Shown here: positions 1 through 8,525 of the stretch, in pieces
Numbering within the stretch: position 1 is the first letter of the stretch
How the letters are laid out: every line of letters starts with the position of its first letter
Assembly: GCA_910583795.1 (NCBI GenBank)
Contig: CAJTZQ010000027.1
Span: forward strand, 1 to 47,028
DNA: 47,028 nt
Source of the DNA: an uncultured Muribaculaceae bacterium
Lineage (GTDB): Bacteria; Bacteroidota; Bacteroidia; Bacteroidales; Muribaculaceae
Reading direction: 5' to 3'
Position numbers and translations under genes: made by a program
Notes under the pieces: generated by a model
What the model was told of the DNA's origin: nothing
Databases searched by the model: none
Seen by the model: the letters and a program-made list of their open reading frames with translations, nothing else

Positions 1-2
1 GA

Positions 3-74
3 TATGTTAACGATGTGATGATACAAAAGTGTCAACGAGGTCCTGAGCCACGGCAATTAGTAATTATTAATTAG
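3..74 (+). CDS. Possible 3' end of a truncated upstream gene
   Basis: A reading frame is open from the left edge of the window and stops at TAG inside the inverted repeat at 52-89. It would give about 23 residues ending RGPEPRQLVIIN. Nothing in it is recognisable, and a frame this short is easily open by chance. The stop falling within the AT-rich repeat would fit a gene whose end was altered by repeat insertion, but non-coding DNA is equally likely. Confidence 0.2.
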   Translation, partial: YVNDVMIQKCQRGPEPRQLVIIN

Positions 75-89
75 TAATTACTAATTGCC
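52..89. repeat. Perfect AT-rich inverted repeat
   Basis: The 15-bp arms at 52-66 and 75-89 are exact reverse complements (GGCAATTAGTAATTA and its complement) around an 8-nt loop. No T-run follows on either side, so it is not a standard terminator. Its AATTAGTAATTA-type composition resembles the low-complexity spacers elsewhere in this window. Confidence 0.7.
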
Positions 90-227
90 ATAAACCGTTT
101 TGAGAGGTATTAAAAAATAAGGAATCTTTTATTTCCACTTCCTTTTATCTGGGGATACAGACTCCGACCTGTGGCACTAAAAGACCCTCGCTGACGCGCT
201 TTGCGTCTCGTCCTATATATTTCGCTG

Positions 228-259
228 CAAAGTTAATCTTTTTTATCTCTTAATACAAG
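228..259 (-). promoter_or_regulatory. Bacteroidota-type promoter, leftward
   Basis: On the minus strand a CTTG -33 element lies at 259-256, then 20 nt, then the -7 box TAACTTTG at 235-228. This is the consensus spacing. Transcription would start near 223 and run leftward out of the window through a GC-rich leader that contains a GACGC/GCGTC hairpin at about 191-209. No start codon with a good frame follows in the 220 nt available, so the target gene lies outside. Confidence 0.55.
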
Positions 260-316
260 TTTTAACAGTTAAAAGTTGTTAGGGTAAAGCCAACCCGTCC
301 GTAAACCCGTACTTCT

Positions 317-348
317 TTTGCACAAACTGCATATTTTTACTATCTTTG
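317..348 (+). promoter_or_regulatory. Promoter of the GH2-type glycosidase gene
   Basis: TTTG at 317-320 and TATCTTTG at 341-348 are separated by 20 nt, an exact match to the Bacteroidota -33/-7 consensus. Transcription should begin at about 353, giving a leader of about 15 nt before the ATG at 369. The in-frame TTG at 318 lies inside the -33 box and so cannot be the start. Confidence 0.8.
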
Positions 349-368
349 CAAAGATTAGACAATTACAA

Positions 369-3188
369 ATGCATAATAATAATATCTTCAGACAAGCAAT
401 CTCTTTATTAATATTGATTGCAGCGGTTCCATCCCTTTCAGCCCGAGACATCATTGATTTATCGGGAGAATGGAGTTATATACTTACAAACGCCCCTGTC
501 GAAATATCAGCCGAAGGGTATGTCTCACTTCCGGGAACCCTCGACACCAACAGTGTAGGAATTCCGGTGCCTCCGTCAGACAACACTTCACAACTTTCAA
601 GAAGATACACCTACGCCGGCAATGCCTCTTATTCAAGAGAAATAGAAATACCTCAAAGTTGGAACGGTAAATCCATAGAATTGTTTCTCGAACGCACTCG
701 TCCAGCCACCGTTAAAGTCGACGGCAAAACGTGTGGATATTCCTCTCTCATTTCGGCACCTCAACGACACGATCTTACAGAGGTACTCACTCCAGGGAAA
801 CATACTCTCGAGATAATCGTCAACAACGGCGACTCCATTCCATTGCCTGTTCGCAACAACTCCCACGCATGCACCGAATCCACACAAACCAACTGGAACG
901 GCATTATCGGTAAAATGGAACTGATAGCACGTGACCCGCTCCACATCGTATCGGCTATTCCTTTCCCTCAGGCAGATGCCGGGAATCAACGGGTAGACAT
1001 TACACTGTCTCAGCCTGCGCCAAAAGGGTTCGTGCTTCATGTAGAGGGAGAAAATCGCCAGGTATCGGAAAAAATTGATTCCGAATCAACTAATTTCACC
1101 CTTTGGCTTCCGGCAGACGATATGACAAGTTATTGGAGCGAATGGAATCCTAAAACTGAAAATTTATCTATCTCTCTCCATTCCCTAATGGGTGATGTCG
1201 TTGATGAAATCAATCTGAAATCCGCGCCACGGGATTTCAAGACCGAAGGCAACAGATTTTATGCCAACGGACATCCCGTTTTCTTAAGAGGCAGGCATGA
1301 CGCATGCGTCTTCCCGATCACGGCTCATGTGCCGATGGACTATGATTCCTGGAAACGTTACTTCGAAATAGTTAAGGAATACGGACTTAATCATGTGCGC
1401 TTTCATTCATGGTGCCCTCCTGAAGAATGTTTCAAAGCTGCAGATGATGCCGGCGTGTATCTTCAGCCGGAACTTCCCATCTGGGGTGAACTCGACAAAG
1501 ATCAGAAAAAGCTGATGAATTTCCTCAATGATGAACTGCATGCCATTATCAAAGAATATTCCCACCATCCCTCTTTCACTATGTTTGCATTGGGCAACGA
1601 ACTCTGGGGAGACACAAACCTGATGAAAAACATGCTCGATGAGGCAAATGAAATAAACCCGTACCTTCTCGTGACCTACGGATCAAACATCTACCTCGGA
1701 TGGAGAGGACATATCGACGGAGAAGATTTCCTGGTGACATGCAGAGTCGGAGACAGTGATGGAGAAGGGTTCGGAACTCATGCACGCGCATCTTTCTCCT
1801 TTGCAGACGCAAAAAACGGAGGCATTCTCAACAGCTCTTATCCAAACTCTCAAATGGATTTCTCTCATGCCATATCCCTTTCACCGGTGCCTGTGATCGG
1901 TCATGAGACGGGTCAATACCAGATATATCCTGATTTCACGGAAATCATGAAATATGACGGAGTGCTCCGTCCAGACAATCTTCAGGAATTTGCAAAACGT
2001 GCCACTGAAGCCGGCAACATGAGAAAAACAAAACAATTCTTCAAGGCATCAGGGGAATGGGCGGCAAGGCTATATCGCGCAGACATGGAGATGAATCTCC
2101 GCACCCCGGGAATGGGAGGATTTCAGCTGCTCGATCTTCAGGATTATCCCGGACAAGGCACAGCCCTTGTCGGAATTCTTGACGCATTCATGGATTCAAA
2201 AGGTCTCGTCACGGCTGAAAAATGGAGAGAGGCATGCGACCAAGTCACTATACTTGCCGAATTCCCGAAATTCTGTTTCACTTCAGGGGAAACTGTGGAT
2301 GTACCCCTTAAAGTTGCCAATTTCAGTGCACGCAATATAGGAGGCAAACAAATAAGCTGGAATTCCCCGTTTTCCGCAGGCACAACCAAAATAAATCATG
2401 GAGAAGGTCTGGTAGACGCAGGCGTGATGTCGCTGTCTATTCCTGAGGTGACAATTCCCGAAAAAATGACAATTAATCTGTCTTCTCCAGATGCATCCAA
2501 CTCATATGATATCTGGATATTTCCCCGCGATAATTACAATATATCCAACAATAAAAAGTCTGACGATATCATAGTAACAAAAAGTCTCGATTTCGCACTT
2601 ACCAGTCTTGCCAAAGGAGAGAAGGTCATTCTATGTCCAGACACCGCTACCGTTAAAGAAACCACCCTCGGTCCGCTGTTTACTACAGACTACTGGAATT
2701 ATAGAATGTTTCGCTCAATATGCGACAAAATAGGTAAAGAGCCTTCTCCGGGCACACTCGGTCTGCTGATCAATAACCGTCATGACGCATTCAACCTCTT
2801 CCCCACCGATTTCCATTCCGACTGGCAATGGTATGCCATAGTGTCAAACTCCCGACCACTCATAATCGACCGTCTGCCCAAAGACGTAGATCCCATTATC
2901 GAAGTCATAGACAATGTGGAGCGGAATTACCGCCTTGCCATGATGCTTGAATGCGCGGTAGGCAAAGGTAAACTCATGATCCTGTCTGTCGATATGGACA
3001 AAGCAACGGAATATCCTGAAGGGAAATGGCTTATGAATTCTATAAAAGATTATATGTCGTCTAAGAAATTCAAACCTGACCTGGCTCTTACGCCACAACA
3101 GGTGAGAAATCTCCTCACCAGACCAACCGCTGCAAGAGTAATAAAAGAAATCCGCAATGAATCATACGACGGGAAATCAAATCTGTAA
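369..3188 (+). CDS. Secreted glycoside hydrolase, GH2-type (beta-galactosidase-like fold)
   Basis: Predicted exo-acting glycosidase of 939 aa. An N-terminal signal peptide (about residues 1-26, hydrophobic ISLLILIAAVPSLSA) points to export to the periplasm or outer membrane. A GH2 sugar-binding/jelly-roll region follows (about 30-190, with LSGEW and RTRPATVKVDG). A TIM-barrel segment carries a GNE motif with the likely acid/base Glu411 and HETGQY with the likely nucleophile Glu513. The last 300 residues look like accessory beta domains. The start at 369 rather than 318 is set by the promoter and the signal peptide. It stands alone, with no SusC/SusD partner or regulator beside it, so substrate cannot be inferred. 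Assignment to GH2 or a neighbouring clan GH-A family is by motif only. Confidence 0.8.
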   Translation: MHNNNIFRQAISLLILIAAVPSLSARDIIDLSGEWSYILTNAPVEISAEGYVSLPGTLDTNSVGIPVPPSDNTSQLSRRYTYAGNASYSREIEIPQSWNGKSIELFLERTRPATVKVDGKTCGYSSLISAPQRHDLTEVLTPGKHTLEIIVNNGDSIPLPVRNNSHACTESTQTNWNGIIGKMELIARDPLHIVSAIPFPQADAGNQRVDITLSQPAPKGFVLHVEGENRQVSEKIDSESTNFTLWLPADDMTSYWSEWNPKTENLSISLHSLMGDVVDEINLKSAPRDFKTEGNRFYANGHPVFLRGRHDACVFPITAHVPMDYDSWKRYFEIVKEYGLNHVRFHSWCPPEECFKAADDAGVYLQPELPIWGELDKDQKKLMNFLNDELHAIIKEYSHHPSFTMFALGNELWGDTNLMKNMLDEANEINPYLLVTYGSNIYLGWRGHIDGEDFLVTCRVGDSDGEGFGTHARASFSFADAKNGGILNSSYPNSQMDFSHAISLSPVPVIGHETGQYQIYPDFTEIMKYDGVLRPDNLQEFAKRATEAGNMRKTKQFFKASGEWAARLYRADMEMNLRTPGMGGFQLLDLQDYPGQGTALVGILDAFMDSKGLVTAEKWREACDQVTILAEFPKFCFTSGETVDVPLKVANFSARNIGGKQISWNSPFSAGTTKINHGEGLVDAGVMSLSIPEVTIPEKMTINLSSPDASNSYDIWIFPRDNYNISNNKKSDDIIVTKSLDFALTSLAKGEKVILCPDTATVKETTLGPLFTTDYWNYRMFRSICDKIGKEPSPGTLGLLINNRHDAFNLFPTDFHSDWQWYAIVSNSRPLIIDRLPKDVDPIIEVIDNVERNYRLAMMLECAVGKGKLMILSVDMDKATEYPEGKWLMNSIKDYMSSKKFKPDLALTPQQVRNLLTRPTAARVIKEIRNESYDGKSNL

Positions 3189-3306
3189 GAGAAAGTTTTC
3201 TTTAGTATATTTCATAATGACTGAACGAAAGCTTAAAAATGACCATGAAGGGCTATAAAGATTTCATAAAGTTAAAAGGAAACATACTCTTAAACCATTT
3301 TTTTAT

Positions 3307-3314
3307 TATCTTTG
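3307..3314 (+). promoter_or_regulatory. -7 box upstream of sufE
   Basis: TATCTTTG is a perfect -7 element, followed by GCA as often seen in Bacteroidota. No clear TTTG sits 20 nt upstream. The implied leader to the ATG at 3392 is about 70 nt. Confidence 0.6.
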
Positions 3315-3391
3315 CACTTATAATTCAACTTTTGTGACCGGAGAGGGGATAACGAGTCTCTCACGTTGCGAAATATTAATACACTTTCAGT

Positions 3392-3823
3392 ATGAGCATC
3401 AACGACACTCAAGATGAAATAATCGAAGAATTTGAAGGTCTGACCGACTGGATGGACCGCTACGCATATATAATCGACCTCGGCAACACTTTGCCAGAAT
3501 TTCCGGAAGCTGACAAGACTCCGCAAAATCTCATTGAAGGTTGTCAGAGCCGTGTGTGGATCACTCCTCAAAGAAGCGCCGACGGGAAAATACATTTTCA
3601 GGCAGACTCCGACGCTTTGATCGTGAAAGGCATTGTGGCTCTCCTAATGAGGGTGCTCAATGACCATACCCCGGATGAAATTCTCGGAGCCGATCTTTAT
3701 TTCGTAGACAAAATCGGGCTTAAGGAACACCTCTCACCTACACGCAGCAACGGACTCGTGGCGATGGTGAAGCAGATCCACAACTATGCCCGTGCATTCA
3801 AAATGCTGGATGAAAAAGGATGA
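3392..3823 (+). CDS. sufE: SufE-family sulfur acceptor for Fe-S cluster assembly
   Basis: 143-aa cytoplasmic SufE-like protein. In the family it takes persulfide sulfur from the cysteine desulfurase SufS and stimulates it. The conserved acceptor cysteine is visible as Cys51 in LIEGCQSRVW. The N-terminal helix region (EIIEEFEGLTDWMDRYAYIIDLG) and the C-terminal helices (GLVAMVKQIHNYA) match the family, and the length is normal. No sufBCDS genes are adjacent. The two transporter genes follow after 63 nt without an obvious promoter of their own, so partial read-through is possible. Confidence 0.9.
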   Translation: MSINDTQDEIIEEFEGLTDWMDRYAYIIDLGNTLPEFPEADKTPQNLIEGCQSRVWITPQRSADGKIHFQADSDALIVKGIVALLMRVLNDHTPDEILGADLYFVDKIGLKEHLSPTRSNGLVAMVKQIHNYARAFKMLDEKG

Positions 3824-3886
3824 AAATGCTATAGCGGGCACACGAAAATAAAACTAACATCATAAATAATTTAATACCAGATCAAC

Positions 3887-5410
3887 ATGTTTAAAAACCA
3901 ACCCAAGGGACTCATTCCCGCTGCGTTGAGCAACATGGGCGAGCGTTTCGGCTACTACATCATGAACGCGGTGCTCGTGCTGTTTCTATGCTCAAAGTTC
4001 GGACTAAAAGAGGAGACCAGTGCAATCATTTATTCCTGTTTCTATGCAGGCATTTATGTGCTGAGCCTCGTAGGCGGTCTCATCGCTGACAAGACCCGAA
4101 ACTACAAGGGCACTATCATCACAGGTCTTTTTATTATGACCGCAGGCTACATCCTGCTTTCTTTCCCTATTTTCGCGACCGCTGAAAATCAAGTCTGGCT
4201 GCTCACCCTGACATGCTGCGCACTTTTCCTGATTGCATTCGGCAATGGTCTTTTCAAAGGAAACCTGCAGGCTATCGTAGGTCAGCTATACGACAATCCC
4301 CGCTATGCATCTCAACGTGACTCCGGATTCCAGATTTTCTATGTGTTCATCAACATCGGCGGTCTTATCGCACCTTTCGTCGCTCCTATACTCAGAAGCT
4401 GGTGGCTCGGTGAAAACGGACTTACTTACAATGCTTCCCTTCCTGCTCTTTGCCATGAGTATCTCAGCGTGACTGACAGCATGGACACCCAAAACCTAAA
4501 CAACCTTTATGCTCTGATTACTGAAGTTGGTGGCAATGCATCCGCCGACATTTCAGCATTCTGCTCTAAATATCTTGACGTGTTCAACACAGGCATCCAC
4601 TACTCATTTATTGCTTCAGTGGCTGCAATGTTGATTTCTCTATTCATTTTTGTAGTCACAAAGAATCAGCTCCCTTCTCCTGCAAAGAAAGAAAAGGAAG
4701 AAGTTGTAAACTATACACCGGAAGAGAAAAAACAAATGGCTACCGAAATCAAGCAGCGTATGTATGCTCTTTTCGCTGTGCTCGGCATAGCTATTTTCTT
4801 CTGGTTCTCTTTCCATCAGAACGGCACATCCCTGTCACTATTCGCACGCGACTTCGTGAAGACTGACTCGGTTCAACCTGAAATCTGGCAGGCTCTAAAC
4901 CCATTCTACGTTATCGTTCTCACTCCCGTTGTGATGTGGATATTCTCTGCTCTTTCACGCAGAGGCAAAGAGATCTCGACACCCCGCAAGATCGCTATCG
5001 GTATGGGTCTTGCCGGTCTCGCTTATCTTTTCCTCACTATCTTCTCATCTATCCAGGGATATCCTTCAGCCGACGAATTCAAATCTCTTGCTCCGACAGT
5101 TGCAGAATCAATGAAAACAGGACCATGGGTATTGTTCGTTCTCTACTTCTTCTTAACAGTCGCTGAGCTCTTTATATCTCCTCTCGGACTTTCATTTGTT
5201 TCAAAAGTTGCCCCGAAACACCTTCAAGGCTTGTGTCAGGGTCTCTGGCTTGGAGCAACTGCTGTAGGCAACCTCCTTCTCTGGATCGGTCCGCTTATCT
5301 ACAATGCATGTCCGATTTGGGTGGCATGGACCGTATTCCTCAGTGTCTGCGTAATCTCCATGGGTATAATGTTCTCGATGGTCAACTGGCTTGAGAGAGT
5401 AACCAAATAA
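3887..5410 (+). CDS. POT/PTR2-family peptide MFS transporter, copy 1
   Basis: 507-aa inner-membrane MFS protein of the proton-dependent oligopeptide transporter family, with about 12-14 hydrophobic segments. The N-terminus has the family motif as GERFGYY (Glu19, Arg20), and the FKGNLQAIVGQLYDNPRYASQRDSGF segment is the PTR2-type loop between helices 4 and 5. The usual ExxER motif is altered: the first Glu is Asn16. A hydrophilic linker at about 265-290 joins the two halves. It is paralogous to the next gene, which has the same start and the same Asn substitution. Substrate is probably di/tripeptides by family. A strong terminator follows. Confidence 0.85.
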   Translation: MFKNQPKGLIPAALSNMGERFGYYIMNAVLVLFLCSKFGLKEETSAIIYSCFYAGIYVLSLVGGLIADKTRNYKGTIITGLFIMTAGYILLSFPIFATAENQVWLLTLTCCALFLIAFGNGLFKGNLQAIVGQLYDNPRYASQRDSGFQIFYVFINIGGLIAPFVAPILRSWWLGENGLTYNASLPALCHEYLSVTDSMDTQNLNNLYALITEVGGNASADISAFCSKYLDVFNTGIHYSFIASVAAMLISLFIFVVTKNQLPSPAKKEKEEVVNYTPEEKKQMATEIKQRMYALFAVLGIAIFFWFSFHQNGTSLSLFARDFVKTDSVQPEIWQALNPFYVIVLTPVVMWIFSALSRRGKEISTPRKIAIGMGLAGLAYLFLTIFSSIQGYPSADEFKSLAPTVAESMKTGPWVLFVLYFFLTVAELFISPLGLSFVSKVAPKHLQGLCQGLWLGATAVGNLLLWIGPLIYNACPIWVAWTVFLSVCVISMGIMFSMVNWLERVTK

Positions 5411-5443
5411 TCATGCATTTCCCACTTCATTAACAAATAGGAG

Positions 5444-5490
5444 ATCCTACGGGCTGCATAATTTCTGAAGCCCGTAGGATTTTATCTTTT
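5444..5490 (+). terminator. Rho-independent terminator after transporter copy 1
   Basis: The perfect 12-bp stem ATCCTACGGGCT (5444-5455) pairs with 5469-5480 around a 13-nt loop and is followed by TTTATCTTTT. It separates the two paralogous transporter genes, so the second is probably transcribed on its own. Confidence 0.85.
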
Positions 5491-5517
5491 CCTGAAAAAC
5501 CAATAACAAACCTCATC

Positions 5518-7224
5518 ATGTTTAACAATCAACCTAAAGGACTTTATGTGTTGGCGCTCGCAAATACCGGCGAGAGATTCGGCTACTACACAATGCTCGC
5601 GATTTTCCTGCTTTACATGCAGGCTAAATTCGGTTTTGACTCCACTGTTTCGGGTCAGATTTATGCAATATTCCTTGCTTTCGTATATTTCATGCCTCTT
5701 ATCGGCGGATGGGTGGCTGACAAATGGAGTTTTTCAAAATGCGTTGTCTCAGGCATCTTTATCATGTTTTTGGGATATGCAGTGATGGCTATCCCAACAG
5801 ACATAAGATCAACCTCATCATTGGTGATTCTTATCACTGCCCTCTTCTTGATTTCTATAGGCACAGGTCTGTTTAAGGGAAATCTTCAGGTGATGGTCGG
5901 TGACCTCTACAACGACCCTAAATACAGTGGACAACGTGACGCTGCTTTCTCGCTTTTCTACATGGCTATAAATATCGGCTCCATGTTTGCCCCGATGGCT
6001 GCAACCGCAATGTGCAATCTTGCATTAGATGCTAACGGACTTATATATAATGCGGAGCTTCCCGCTCTCTGCAACGCTTTCCTTGACGGCACCGCTGATG
6101 CATCTGCAGTTGTTGCGAAAGCTACTGAAACAGGAATGACGGTAGGTTCGGATGTCACCGCGTGGGCAAACAACTATATAACTGTCCTCACCACAGGATA
6201 TAGCTATGCTTTCGCAGTGGCATGCGTGTCACTGATTGTGAGCTTCCTGATTTATTACCTTGGAAGAAAGACATTCGCCCATATTATTACCGACAAGAAA
6301 CAGACTGTCGGAGCAACTGCCACACCAGAGAAGGAACTCACTCCCGAGCAGACTAAAGCACGCGTGGTGGCATTGCTCCTCGTGTTTGCCGTCGTAATAT
6401 TCTTCTGGATGGTGTTCAGCCAGAACGGTGCGTCTCTGACAGAATTCGCAAAAAGCTGTACATCGCCTGAGGCAACAGGGTTCACAAGAATCGGATTTAA
6501 TGTATGGGCGCTTGCTTCTATCGCGATTGGAGTGTATGCACTTTTCAATCTTTTCCAGAGCAAATCAAGCAAAGGAAAGATCATCAGCGCGGTCATTCTC
6601 GCAGCCGTTGCAGGGGCACTCGTATATTTCTATTCTACCACACCCGATCCTCTCACAGGCATCCAGCCTCAACAATTCCAGCAGTTCAATCCTTTCTATG
6701 TTGTAGCGCTCACCCCTGTGTCGCTCGCAGTGTTCGGATGGCTTGCAAAACGCAATGCAGAACCTTCTGCACCACGTAAAATCGGCTATGGCATGATCCT
6801 CGCCGCAGCCACATATGCAATCATGATGTGCGGATCGTTCTCGATCGTCGGGACTTCAGGCGCTGTCTCCCCGAATTGGCTGATATCTACATACCTTATG
6901 CTCACATTTGCTGAGCTGCTGCTTTCTCCGATGGGTATATCTTTTGTATCGAAAGTGGCTCCTCCGAAGTTGAAAGGTTCGATGATGGGCGGATGGTTTG
7001 CGGCAACTGCTGTAGGCAACTATCTTGTGTCTATTCCTATGATTCTCTGGGGAAAGATCCCTGTATGGCTGCTTTGGGCTATCCTTGCAGTGATTTGCCT
7101 CATTTCCGCCGCATTCATCTTCTCAATCATGAAGAAGCTTGAAGCTGCCACTGCCGACACTGATGAGTCAGCGCTTGAAGAAGTGGCGGAAGGCGAAAAA
7201 CTCGCTTCAGAAGTAGAAATCTGA
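5518..7224 (+). CDS. POT/PTR2-family peptide MFS transporter, copy 2
   Basis: 568-aa paralogue of the preceding transporter. It has the same opening (MFNNQPKGL), GERFGYY with Glu19/Arg20 and Asn16 in place of the first family Glu, and the same FKGNLQVMVGDLYNDPKYSGQRD loop. It is longer because of extra hydrophobic sequence in the middle (about residues 320-380) and an acidic cytoplasmic tail at the end. The tandem arrangement suggests local duplication followed by divergence, perhaps in substrate range. Each copy has its own terminator. Peptide transport is inferred from family membership. Confidence 0.85.
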   Translation: MFNNQPKGLYVLALANTGERFGYYTMLAIFLLYMQAKFGFDSTVSGQIYAIFLAFVYFMPLIGGWVADKWSFSKCVVSGIFIMFLGYAVMAIPTDIRSTSSLVILITALFLISIGTGLFKGNLQVMVGDLYNDPKYSGQRDAAFSLFYMAINIGSMFAPMAATAMCNLALDANGLIYNAELPALCNAFLDGTADASAVVAKATETGMTVGSDVTAWANNYITVLTTGYSYAFAVACVSLIVSFLIYYLGRKTFAHIITDKKQTVGATATPEKELTPEQTKARVVALLLVFAVVIFFWMVFSQNGASLTEFAKSCTSPEATGFTRIGFNVWALASIAIGVYALFNLFQSKSSKGKIISAVILAAVAGALVYFYSTTPDPLTGIQPQQFQQFNPFYVVALTPVSLAVFGWLAKRNAEPSAPRKIGYGMILAAATYAIMMCGSFSIVGTSGAVSPNWLISTYLMLTFAELLLSPMGISFVSKVAPPKLKGSMMGGWFAATAVGNYLVSIPMILWGKIPVWLLWAILAVICLISAAFIFSIMKKLEAATADTDESALEEVAEGEKLASEVEI

Positions 7225-7258
7225 TTTCAGCGGGATTTCTTTAAAAATTATTATCATC

Positions 7259-7298
7259 AAGTGTCACGTTTTATAAGAAAACGTGACACTTTTTTGTT
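7259..7298 (+). terminator. Rho-independent terminator after transporter copy 2
   Basis: The 14-bp stem AAGTGTCACGTTTT (7259-7272) pairs perfectly with 7278-7291 around a 5-nt loop and runs into TTTTTTG. The stem is A/T-flanked on both sides and could also stop leftward transcription. Confidence 0.85.
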
Positions 7299-7355
7299 AT
7301 ATAAATAGTTAAATCAGCTCCTTCGAAAGGTGCGCCAAATATTCATATTAAATTC

Positions 7356-8525
7356 ATGGACAACTTTACATTCTATTCCCCCACCGAATTTATATTCGGC
7401 AAAGACACCCAAAAGAAAACAGGTGAAACCGTAAAACGCTTTGGCGGCAACAAAGTGTTGCTCGTCTATGGCGGTTCGTCAGCTGAGAAAAGCGGACTGA
7501 TAAAAGAAATCACTGATTCACTCATGAGTGAAGGGATAGAATACACTATTCTCAAAGGGATTCAACCTAATCCCACAGACGACCGGGTCTATGAAGGTAT
7601 CGCCCAGGCAACAAGAGAAGGAGTAACTTTCATACTTGCTGTCGGAGGAGGTTCGGTGATCGATACTGCAAAAGCAATAGCACTCGGGGCAGTATCCACC
7701 CGCGATTTCTGGGATTTTTTCTGCGGGAAAGCGACTCCGGTCGCCGCTCTTCCCGTAGGTGTGGTGCTGACTATTCCCGCCGCCGGAAGCGAAGCGAGTG
7801 GAAACTCCGTGATAACAAAGCTTGCCGGAATGCACAAATTATCGATCAGGACAAATATATTGCGTCCCCGTTTCGCTATAATGAATCCTGAACTCACAAT
7901 GACTCTCCCTTGGTTCCAGACCGCATGTGGAGCCGTCGACATGCTTTGTCATATTTTTGAACGTTATTTCTCCAATACTCCGGCACAGCTCGTCAACGGA
8001 TATTCTGAGGCGATCATGCGCGACATTATGGCGCGTGCACTTGAACTAAAGGTGAACGGAAACGACTATGAAGCTCGTGCGGACATTATGTGGGCGGGAA
8101 CATTGGCACACAACGGTCTCTGCGGAGTCGGGAAAGAGGAAGATTGGGCAACACACCGCATAGAGCACGAAGTGTCGGCGTTATATAATGTCACTCATGG
8201 GGCCGGTCTTGCATGTATAGCCCCGGCTTGGCTCTCTTTCGTTTCCAAGAAGAACCCTGACATGGTCTGGAGATTTTCAATAAACGTGATGGGAGTGGAT
8301 CCCGAAAGACTTGATACAGATCAGATAATAGATAAAGGTATTCAATTGTTGAAAGATTTCTATCATGACCTCGGACTCACCACATCCCTGACTGAATTAA
8401 TTGGCAAGACACCCGACATAGATGCCCTTGTGGAAAGCCTGGAAGGGAACATGGGGAAAACCCTGGGATTTTATGTTCCCCTTTCAATGGATGATTGTCG
8501 TGAAATTTATAAACTTGCATTATGA
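7356..8525 (+). CDS. Iron-containing alcohol dehydrogenase (butanol dehydrogenase/YqhD type)
   Basis: 389-aa group III, iron-dependent alcohol dehydrogenase, cytoplasmic. The dinucleotide-binding part shows VGGGSVIDTAKAIA. The metal-site region shows CGAVDMLCHIFERYF (Asp and His ligands) and IEHEVSALYNVTHGAGLACIAP (two more His). It probably interconverts aldehydes and alcohols with NAD(P)H; the substrate is unknown. It overlaps the next gene by the ATGA start/stop (8522-8525). That indicates translational coupling with an acyl-CoA synthetase and hints at a shared acyl or aldehyde pathway. Confidence 0.88.
   Translation: MDNFTFYSPTEFIFGKDTQKKTGETVKRFGGNKVLLVYGGSSAEKSGLIKEITDSLMSEGIEYTILKGIQPNPTDDRVYEGIAQATREGVTFILAVGGGSVIDTAKAIALGAVSTRDFWDFFCGKATPVAALPVGVVLTIPAAGSEASGNSVITKLAGMHKLSIRTNILRPRFAIMNPELTMTLPWFQTACGAVDMLCHIFERYFSNTPAQLVNGYSEAIMRDIMARALELKVNGNDYEARADIMWAGTLAHNGLCGVGKEEDWATHRIEHEVSALYNVTHGAGLACIAPAWLSFVSKKNPDMVWRFSINVMGVDPERLDTDQIIDKGIQLLKDFYHDLGLTTSLTELIGKTPDIDALVESLEGNMGKTLGFYVPLSMDDCREIYKLAL

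Larger units (their letters stand above)
1..316. other. Intergenic region at left edge
   Basis: No convincing gene lies here. The region holds the inverted repeat at 52-89, a leftward promoter at 228-259, and a GC-rich, hairpin-capable stretch at about 185-215 embedded in AT-rich DNA. The stretch is probably the 5' leader of a minus-strand gene beyond the window. Confidence 0.5.

Noticed and set aside
318..368. Longer N-terminus of the GH2-type glycosidase from a TTG at 318
   Set aside because: The TTG is within the -33 element and the added residues precede a clear signal peptide starting at 369.
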